A stretch of DNA of 64,000 nt from an uncultured Candidatus Pelagibacter sp. GTDB taxonomy: Bacteria > Pseudomonadota > Alphaproteobacteria > Pelagibacterales > Pelagibacteraceae. The translations under genes and the position numbers were made by a program. Under the pieces are notes generated by a model. That model was not told where the DNA came from and did not search any database. It worked only from the letters and a program-made list of their open reading frames with translations. Below, one piece after another: positions 57,588 through 64,000 of the stretch. The DNA lies in assembly GCA_905616395.1 (NCBI GenBank), contig CAJQSQ010000021.1, positions 1 through 64,000 of the forward strand, read 5' to 3'. The first letter of the stretch is position 1. Each line of letters begins with the position of its first letter.

Positions 57588-60257
57588 ATGGCTGACAAAA
57601 CACTAAATGAAATTAGAACAACTTTTTTAGATTATTTCGAAAAAAATGATCACAAGATAGTTGAGTCTAGCAATTTAGTTCCAAATAATGATCCGACATT
57701 AATGTTTGCAAATTCAGGAATGGTACAATTTAAAAATGTATTCACTGGATTGGAAAAAAGTGACTATGTAAGAGCCACAACCTCACAAAAATGTGTAAGG
57801 GCAGGTGGTAAGCATAACGACCTTGAAAATGTAGGTTATACACCAAGGCACCATACATTTTTTGAAATGCTTGGAAATTTCTCATTTGGAGATTATTTTA
57901 AAGAAGAAGCAATTAGTTACGCATGGAATTTAATAACTAAAGAGTTTGGGATTGATAAAAATCGTCTTTATGTAACAGTTTACCATGATGATGAAGAGGC
58001 ATTCAACTTTTGGAAGAAAATAGCTGGTTTTAGTGATGATAAAATAATCAAGATAGCAACATCAGATAACTTTTGGTCTATGGGGGACACTGGACCTTGT
58101 GGACCATGCTCAGAAATATTTTATGATCACGGTGACCATCTAGAAGGTGGTTTGCCTGGCACTAAAAATGAAGATGGTAACCGGTTCATAGAAATATGGA
58201 ATTTAGTATTCATGCAATATGAGCAAATTTCAAAAGATAAAAGAATAGATTTACCAAAACCATCTGTGGACACTGGTATGGGTCTTGAAAGAATAGCAGC
58301 ATTACTGCAAGGAACACACGATAACTATGAAACAGATCATTTTAAAAAACTAATACTATCTGCATCTGACACATTAAACGTTAAAGTAGATGAGGTTAAC
58401 CAATCTAGCTTTAGAGTAATAGCAGATCACTTACGAGCAAGTTCATTTTTATTAGCAGAAGGAGTTTTACCATCTAATGAAGGTAGAGGATATGTACTTA
58501 GAAGAATTATGAGACGTGGAATGAGACATTCACATTTATTGGGTTCTAAAAAACCAGTCTTTTATAATATCTTTAAAACACTTTTAGAAGAAATGTCTAA
58601 TAATTATCCAGAGTTAGAAAGAGCACAATCTTTAATAAAAGAAACTTTAAAAACAGAAGAAGAAAAGTTTTTAGTTTTACTGGATAGAGGAATAAAAATA
58701 TTAAATGAAGAGTTAGAGAAAGTGGAAAAAATATTACCTGGTGAAGTGGCATTTAAACTTTATGATACATTTGGTTTTCCATTAGATTTAACCGAAGATA
58801 TTTTGAAAAATAAATCACTGACTGTAGATGGGAAGAAGTTTGATTTATTAATGAAAGAAAGCAAAGAATTAGCAAAAAAAAATTGGAAAGGATCAGGGGA
58901 TAGTTCCATAGATCAAATATGGTTTAATATAAAAGATCGTTTAGGAGCAACTGATTTTTTAGGATATTCCACCGACAAAGCAGAAGGTGTAATTACTTTA
59001 ATTCTTAAAAATAATAAAGAGGTTCAAGATCTACAAGAAAATGATGAAGGAATTATAATTACAAATCAAACACCTTTTTATGGCGAGTCAGGGGGGCAAG
59101 TTGCTGATAAAGGAATAATTTCTAATGAGATTTTTGAATTTGAAGTATCCGATGTTCAAAAAAAATTAGGGGATTTATTTGTTCATTATGGAAAAGTTAT
59201 AAAAGGTTCGGTTAAATTAAAAGACAGTGTTGAATTAAAAATAGATACACAGAGAAGAAATAATATTAGAGCCTACCATTCGGCCACTCATTTATTGCAC
59301 GAAGCGTTAAGAAGAACTTTGGGTGAGCATGTAACTCAAAAAGGATCCTTAGTTCAGTCTGATCGATTAAGATTTGACTTTAGTCATATGAAGCCTATCT
59401 CAGAAGAAGAGATGGGAAAAATTGAACATTATGTTAACTCAATAATTCAAAAAAAGTCAGAAGTGAAAACAAGAATAATGACACCTAAAGAAGCTGTTGA
59501 GAATGGTGCCCTAGCTTTATTTGGAGAAAAATATGGTGATGAAGTGAGAGTTTTATCTATGGGAAACGACGAAGGCAAATTTTTCTCAACAGAACTATGT
59601 GGAGGAACACACGTTGTAAATACAGCTGACATTGGAAAATTTAAGGTTATAAGCCAATCATCTATTGCAGCAGGCGTAAGGAGAATTGAAGCATTAAGAG
59701 ACACGCAGTTAGTTGATTTTTTAAGAGAGAAAGAAAACTTATCTAATCTGTCAGATCAAAAAAATGAAGCAGTTATAAAAGAATTAGAGACAAAAATTAT
59801 TAAATTAGGAGGAAAACCTGATCTTCAAAATAGTGATCACGTAGCCTTGATAAAAGACCTTAATAGACAATTTGATCAACTTTCAGTTAGCTTAATATTA
59901 AAAGATAAAGAAAAAAATAAAATCAATGATCAAATTATTAATGGGTTTAAAGTTAGATTTCAAAATATTATAGATTTACCATTTAAAGATCTACGTAAGC
60001 TAATTGATGAAGGAAAAAAAGAAATTGGTGAAGGATTAGTAATTATTTATGCAATCAATGATAATAAAGTTGGATTAGCTGTAGGTGTTACTAAAACATT
60101 AGAAGACAAGTTTGATGCTGTAAAAATTGTTAGAGCTGGTTCAGAAGTTATTGGCGGTAAAGGTGGAGGTGGAAGAGCTGACTTTGCACAAGCTGGTGGA
60201 ACATTGCCTGATAAAATTGAACAGTCTTTTGAAAATATTAAAAAATTAATTAGTTAA
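57588..60257 (+). CDS. alaS: Alanyl-tRNA synthetase
   Basis: 889 residues, full length. Class II core with [19 protein letters not shown] and [15 protein letters not shown]; tRNA-recognition [35 protein letters not shown]; editing domain [13 protein letters not shown] with CGGTHV zinc ligands; C-Ala domain ending [17 protein letters not shown]. The 3' end overlaps icd on the other strand by eight bases. Confidence 0.98.
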   Translation: MADKTLNEIRTTFLDYFEKNDHKIVESSNLVPNNDPTLMFANSGMVQFKNVFTGLEKSDYVRATTSQKCVRAGGKHNDLENVGYTPRHHTFFEMLGNFSFGDYFKEEAISYAWNLITKEFGIDKNRLYVTVYHDDEEAFNFWKKIAGFSDDKIIKIATSDNFWSMGDTGPCGPCSEIFYDHGDHLEGGLPGTKNEDGNRFIEIWNLVFMQYEQISKDKRIDLPKPSVDTGMGLERIAALLQGTHDNYETDHFKKLILSASDTLNVKVDEVNQSSFRVIADHLRASSFLLAEGVLPSNEGRGYVLRRIMRRGMRHSHLLGSKKPVFYNIFKTLLEEMSNNYPELERAQSLIKETLKTEEEKFLVLLDRGIKILNEELEKVEKILPGEVAFKLYDTFGFPLDLTEDILKNKSLTVDGKKFDLLMKESKELAKKNWKGSGDSSIDQIWFNIKDRLGATDFLGYSTDKAEGVITLILKNNKEVQDLQENDEGIIITNQTPFYGESGGQVADKGIISNEIFEFEVSDVQKKLGDLFVHYGKVIKGSVKLKDSVELKIDTQRRNNIRAYHSATHLLHEALRRTLGEHVTQKGSLVQSDRLRFDFSHMKPISEEEMGKIEHYVNSIIQKKSEVKTRIMTPKEAVENGALALFGEKYGDEVRVLSMGNDEGKFFSTELCGGTHVVNTADIGKFKVISQSSIAAGVRRIEALRDTQLVDFLREKENLSNLSDQKNEAVIKELETKIIKLGGKPDLQNSDHVALIKDLNRQFDQLSVSLILKDKEKNKINDQIINGFKVRFQNIIDLPFKDLRKLIDEGKKEIGEGLVIIYAINDNKVGLAVGVTKTLEDKFDAVKIVRAGSEVIGGKGGGGRADFAQAGGTLPDKIEQSFENIKKLIS

Positions 60258-61464
60258 GCTTTTTCTTAAGTTGACCATCTAACTCATCTAAGAAACCATT
60301 TGTAGTTAAATACTTACTTGAAGGCCCAATTAAAATCGCTAAATCTTTAGTCATTGATCCATTTTCAACACAATCAATACAAACTCTCTCTAAAGTTTTT
60401 GAAAAATTAATTAGCTCTTCGTTTCCATCTAGCTTTCCTCTATGAGCAAGACCTCTAGTCCAAGCAAATATAGATGCAATTGGATTTGTAGAAGTTTCTT
60501 TGCCTTGTTGATGCATTCTATAATGTCTAGTTACAGTTCCATGAGCTGCCTCAGCTTCCATTACTTTTCCATCTGGAGTTAATAGAACGCTAGTCATTAA
60601 GCCTAAAGAACCATATCCTTGAGCCATAGTATCTGACTGAACATCACCATCATAATTTTTACAAGCCCAAATATACTTACCACTCCATTTCATTGCACAT
60701 GCTACCATGTCATCAATTAGTCTGTGTTCATAAGTAATTTTTAATTTTTCAAACTTTTCTTTAAATTCCTCATCAAATATTTTTTGAAAAATATCTTTAA
60801 AACGACCATCATATTGTTTTAAAATTGTATTTTTTGTTGATAAATAAACAGGCCATTCTTTAATTAAACCATAGCCAAAACAAGATCTTGCAAAGTCTTC
60901 TATTGATTTATCTAAATTGTACATTGACAAAGCTATACCCGGTCCAGGGAAGTTAAAAACTTCATATTTTATTTCTTGGCTCCCATCTTCAGCTGTCCAT
61001 TTAACTTCCATCTTACCTTTTCCAGGAACTTTAAAATCTGTTGCTCTATACTGGTCTCCAAATGCATGTCTTCCAATAATCACTGGGTCTGTCCATGAAG
61101 GTACTAATTTAGGAATATTTTTACAAACTATTGGCTCTCTAAACACAGTCCCTCCAATAATATTTCTTATAGTTCCATTGGGAGATCTCCACATTTTTTT
61201 TAAATCAAATTCTTCAACGCGGGCTTCATCTGGTGTGATTGTTGCACATTTAATACCAACACCAATTTTTTTAATAGCAGCAGCTGAATCAATTGTTATC
61301 TGATCATTAGAATTATCCCGACTTTTCATGCCTAAATCAAAATATTCAATACCCAAATCTAAATATGGAAGAATAAGTTTACCTTTAATAAACTCCCATA
61401 TTATTCTTGTCATTTCATCGCCATCTAGTTCTGCAACTGGGTTTTTAACCTTAATTTTAGACAT
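60250..61464 (-). CDS. icd: NADP-dependent isocitrate dehydrogenase
   Basis: 404 residues from ATG at 61464 ([23 protein letters not shown]); an in-frame ATG at 61512 adds 16 residues but lies within the predicted promoter. Homodimeric, eukaryote-like subfamily [88 protein letters not shown] and [11 protein letters not shown]. It makes 2-oxoglutarate and NADPH in the TCA cycle. Convergent overlap with alaS and divergent from psd. Confidence 0.97.
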   Translation of the reverse strand: MSKIKVKNPVAELDGDEMTRIIWEFIKGKLILPYLDLGIEYFDLGMKSRDNSNDQITIDSAAAIKKIGVGIKCATITPDEARVEEFDLKKMWRSPNGTIRNIIGGTVFREPIVCKNIPKLVPSWTDPVIIGRHAFGDQYRATDFKVPGKGKMEVKWTAEDGSQEIKYEVFNFPGPGIALSMYNLDKSIEDFARSCFGYGLIKEWPVYLSTKNTILKQYDGRFKDIFQKIFDEEFKEKFEKLKITYEHRLIDDMVACAMKWSGKYIWACKNYDGDVQSDTMAQGYGSLGLMTSVLLTPDGKVMEAEAAHGTVTRHYRMHQQGKETSTNPIASIFAWTRGLAHRGKLDGNEELINFSKTLERVCIDCVENGSMTKDLAILIGPSSKYLTTNGFLDELDGQLKKKLN

Positions 61465-61503
61465 ATTTGAATAATATTTATTAGTAATTGTAATATAGTG
61501 CTT

Positions 61504-61531
61504 TATATACATATTAATAAAAAATTATCAA
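61504..61531 (-). promoter_or_regulatory. Promoter of icd
   Basis: On minus: TTGATA (61531-61526), 16 bases, TATATA (61509-61504), about 40 bases ahead of the ATG at 61464. On plus, the same 77-base spacer has TTGAAT-N18-TATAT-like sequence that could serve psd, too weak to list. Confidence 0.5.
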
Positions 61532-61541
61532 ATAGAAGCTT

Positions 61542-62189
61542 ATGCTAGAGAAAATTTTTCCAAAAATTCATTCCGAAGGATACAAATTTTTAGCTATAGC
61601 TATTATTGTAACAATTTTTCTATACTTCCTAAGTACATTTCTAGGATTAATTGGCCTGGTATTATCTATATGGGTTTATTACTTTTTTAGAGACCCTGAA
61701 CGGATTTCAATAAACAATGAAAATTATCTAACAAGTCCAGCAGATGGTGAAGTTTTAATGGTCCATGAGGTTAATGGACCAAAGGAGCTTGGCTTAGAAG
61801 ATAAAAAATTCACTAAGATAAGTATTTTTATGAACGTATTTGATTGTCACGTTAATAGAACACCTTGTGAAGGTAAAATCTCAGAAATACTTTATAAGCC
61901 TGGAAAATTTTTAAATGCATCACTTGATAAAGCAAGTGAAGATAATGAAAGAAATTATTATAAAATAATGAACAATCAAGGTGAGGAAGTAATTGTTGTT
62001 CAGATTGCAGGTTTAATTGCCAGAAGAATTGTATGTGAATCTTCAAAGGATCAAAATTTGCAACAAGGTGAAAGAATTGGAATGATAAGATTTGGAAGTA
62101 GGGCTGATGTTTATTTTGAAAATTATGAAACGTTAGTTAAAGTAGGACAAAAGACAATTGCTGGTGAAACGCTATTAGCTAAAAGATAG
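61542..62189 (+). CDS. psd: Phosphatidylserine decarboxylase, short type
   Basis: 215 residues; the short PSD type common in alphaproteobacteria. Two hydrophobic N-terminal segments (about residues 14-46) anchor the protein; TSPADGEVLMVHEV, ISIFMNVFDCHVNRTP and RIGMIRFGSRADVYF follow. The Ser in FGSRADVY becomes the pyruvoyl group after self-cleavage. It makes phosphatidylethanolamine from phosphatidylserine supplied by pssA, three bases downstream. Confidence 0.94.
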   Translation: MLEKIFPKIHSEGYKFLAIAIIVTIFLYFLSTFLGLIGLVLSIWVYYFFRDPERISINNENYLTSPADGEVLMVHEVNGPKELGLEDKKFTKISIFMNVFDCHVNRTPCEGKISEILYKPGKFLNASLDKASEDNERNYYKIMNNQGEEVIVVQIAGLIARRIVCESSKDQNLQQGERIGMIRFGSRADVYFENYETLVKVGQKTIAGETLLAKR

Positions 62190-62192
62190 CTT

Positions 62193-62996
62193 ATGGAACA
62201 ACCTAAAAATAATTTTAAAATTGTATCAGATAAAAAAGCTAGAATGCTTTTGCCTAATGCACTGACATTAATAAATGTATGTATTGGATTAAGTTCTATT
62301 AAATTTGCATTAGATGAAAAATTTGAACTATCTATTATAGCTATTATTTTTGCAGCAATTTTTGATACATTAGATGGCAGGGTTGCAAGGATGTTAAAAG
62401 GAACTTCCTTGGTTGGAAAAGAATTAGACTCATTGGCAGATTTAATTAGTTTTGGTGTAGCTCCAGCTTTTATAATGTATTTCTGGTCTTTAAATAATTT
62501 AGGTAAATTTGGTTGGTTACTTACAATGATTTTTGTGGTGTGTGTTGCACTTAGACTTGCGCGGTTTAATGTAAGCTCAAACTCAGAGCCATCATGGAAA
62601 GATAATTACTTTGAAGGTGTACCATCACCTGCAGGTGGAATTTTGGTATTGATGCCGCTAATATTAAGTCTTAGTGAGATAAATTTAATAGAGATTAACT
62701 ACAATATAGTAGTACCAACATTCTTTATTTTGATTTCATTTTTATTGATCAGTAAAGTTCCAACATTTGCTTTTAAAAAGATTTCCATACCACGTCGTAT
62801 GACAATTTTTGCATTGTTTGGTGTTGTGTTATTTTTTGGACTTTTGTTAATATATACATTTAAAGTTTTGGTTATTTGTGGGTTAATCTATATTTGTTTA
62901 ATTCCATTTGGATACTTCAGTTATCAAAAAATTAATAAACAGAAAATTTTAAGTGGTGAAAATTATGACAATGATGATCTTGAAGACATATTGTAG
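62193..62996 (+). CDS. pssA: CDP-diacylglycerol-serine O-phosphatidyltransferase
   Basis: 267-residue polytopic membrane enzyme with about eight helices. The CDP-alcohol phosphotransferase signature D-x2-DG-x2-AR-x8-G-x3-D-x3-D is complete at FDTLDGRVARMLKG through GKELDSLADLISFG. It makes phosphatidylserine, the substrate of psd. The C-terminus is acidic (NDDLEDIL). Its stop codon touches the ATG of the next gene. Confidence 0.95.
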   Translation: MEQPKNNFKIVSDKKARMLLPNALTLINVCIGLSSIKFALDEKFELSIIAIIFAAIFDTLDGRVARMLKGTSLVGKELDSLADLISFGVAPAFIMYFWSLNNLGKFGWLLTMIFVVCVALRLARFNVSSNSEPSWKDNYFEGVPSPAGGILVLMPLILSLSEINLIEINYNIVVPTFFILISFLLISKVPTFAFKKISIPRRMTIFALFGVVLFFGLLLIYTFKVLVICGLIYICLIPFGYFSYQKINKQKILSGENYDNDDLEDIL

Positions 62997-63908
62997 ATGA
63001 AAAAAAATGTAATTGTATCTCTGGCTGATTCAAATTACTTTGAATTACTTAATGAATTAGTCGATTCCATTAAAAGTTTTGAAAAAAGCAAAGACACTGC
63101 AATCTGCATTTTAGATGCTGGTTTGTCAGAGCAACAAAGAGATATATTATCTAAAAAAGTTGACGAAATTAAATCAGCCGAATGGGACATTGATGTTCCA
63201 GCATTTAAAGTAAAAGGAAGAGAATGGTTAAAGAGTCAAGTATCTAGAGCTTTTTTACCAAAATACTTTCCTAGTTATGAAAAATTCTTATGGATTGATT
63301 GTGACGCTTGGGTAGGGGATTGGAATTCAATAGATCTTTATTTTAAAGCCTGTGAAAATGGAAAATTAGGAATTACTCAAACTTTTACACCTGGGTATAA
63401 AATAATGTCTAAAGTTAAATGGATATTTGGGCAATTCGCAATAATTAAGTCTCAAAATTTTAAACATGCAATAAAATCTAAAATTGGAATAGATAAAGCG
63501 CGAAAACTTGCCTTTGCTCCACATATTAATATTGGTGTTTTTTCTTTAGAAAAAAATTCAGTTGGATGGAATACATGGCAAAAAAATTTAGAACAAACAT
63601 TAAAAGCTGGAAATATTTTTGGATCAGAACAATTAGCTATTAATATGTCTGTTTACATTGATGATTTAAAAACAGAGTTCTTACCTCATAATTGTAACTG
63701 GTTAGTTAGTAATCTTTTACCAAAATTTGATGAACAAGAAGAAAGCTTTGTTGAACCTTATCTACCCAATCATAAATTAGGTATAATACACCTTGCATCT
63801 GGAATTTGGGACGGTGATAAAGACATGAGATTACATAAAGAGTTAAAGATAAATATAAAAACATTAGAAAATAAGATTTTATTAAAAAGTTTAAGGTTTG
63901 GCCATTAA
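62997..63908 (+). CDS. GT8-like glycosyltransferase (GT-A fold)
   Basis: 303 residues, no signal or membrane segment. The N-terminus (VIVSLADSNYFELLNELVDSI) and KFLWIDCDAWVGDWNSI, with a DxD-like DCD, plus GSEQLAINM and HLASGIWDGDK look like family 8 transferases that add hexose from UDP or GDP donors. It is directly joined to pssA, so a role in glycolipid or surface glycan synthesis is plausible. Acceptor and donor unknown. rlmE follows its stop immediately. Confidence 0.75.
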   Translation: MKKNVIVSLADSNYFELLNELVDSIKSFEKSKDTAICILDAGLSEQQRDILSKKVDEIKSAEWDIDVPAFKVKGREWLKSQVSRAFLPKYFPSYEKFLWIDCDAWVGDWNSIDLYFKACENGKLGITQTFTPGYKIMSKVKWIFGQFAIIKSQNFKHAIKSKIGIDKARKLAFAPHINIGVFSLEKNSVGWNTWQKNLEQTLKAGNIFGSEQLAINMSVYIDDLKTEFLPHNCNWLVSNLLPKFDEQEESFVEPYLPNHKLGIIHLASGIWDGDKDMRLHKELKINIKTLENKILLKSLRFGH

Positions 63909-64000
63909 TTGAAAAAGAATAGAATTTCTAAAAATTGGATCAATAAACAAAAAAGAGATATTTATGTTAGACAATCTCAGGTAGATGGTTATCGAGCTAG
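63909..64000 (+). CDS. rlmE: 23S rRNA (uridine-2'-O)-methyltransferase RlmE (partial, 5' end only)
   Basis: TTG at 63909 directly after the upstream stop opens a frame running off the window. The 30 visible residues include SKNWINKQKRDIYVRQ and VDGYRAR, which match the RlmE/FtsJ N-terminus (W-x3-Q/H-x2-D-x-YV-x3-Q-x2-GYR-x-R). RlmE methylates U2552 in the 50S A loop. The SAM-binding domain is outside the window. Confidence 0.8.
   Translation, partial: MKKNRISKNWINKQKRDIYVRQSQVDGYRA

Overview
The window is a contiguous piece of a small, AT-rich (about 30% G+C by eye) alphaproteobacterial chromosome, almost certainly SAR11 (Candidatus Pelagibacter). The evidence is the proteorhodopsin / 2Fe-2S ferredoxin / thioredoxin-reductase-like flavoprotein locus known from that clade, the alphaproteobacterial tol-pal-cpoB-tilS-ftsH-folP-glmM order, an alphaproteobacterial-type LexA site (GTTC-N7-GTTC), very short spacers, frequent 1-4 base gene overlaps and many GTG/TTG starts. 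I see no insertion sequence, integrase, prophage, CRISPR array or rRNA. There is one tRNA, and no gene-free stretch exceeds about 260 bases.

Layout. 1-6924 (minus): suhB (cut by the window edge), efp, thiE, then a carbon block fba-pgk-gap-tkt. 6978-10313 (plus): a coiled-coil protein, zapA, fau, a YmdB-like phosphoesterase, yebC and an atypical ruvC. 10367-15247: tolQ-R-A-B, pal and cpoB, the envelope-constriction machine. 15207-22696: tilS, ftsH, folP, glmM, thiD, purA. rpoH, rluD and tsaC lie on minus, with a tRNA-Arg beside rluD. 25679-28699: xseB-ispA-dxs (isoprenoid precursors). Then aroC, pdxH, ispB, an S49 peptidase, glyQ-glyS-ppdK, nadA-nadC, ygfZ, pyrC, an SMR transporter and prpE.

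44320-48388 is the energy/redox locus: blue-tuned proteorhodopsin behind two adjacent inverted repeats and closed by a strong terminator, then ferredoxin, its likely reductase and a GST-like protein, two previously unlisted overlapping small membrane-protein ORFs, and a MOSC protein. 48433-51261: dksA and a two-gene membrane glycosylation module. 51254-57490 contains two DNA-damage loci, umuDC and recA, each with a LexA-type site in its promoter, separated by SOUL, GFA, glycerate-kinase-like and TolC-like genes. 57588-64000: alaS, icd, psd, pssA, a GT8-like glycosyltransferase and the start of rlmE.

Most of the window is core metabolism and ordinary. The best leads are the paired SOS sites, the two tiny membrane ORFs at 47352-47560, the palindromes ahead of proteorhodopsin, the atypical RuvC without ruvAB, the missing 6S RNA between zapA and fau, and convergent genes that repeatedly share their stop codons.
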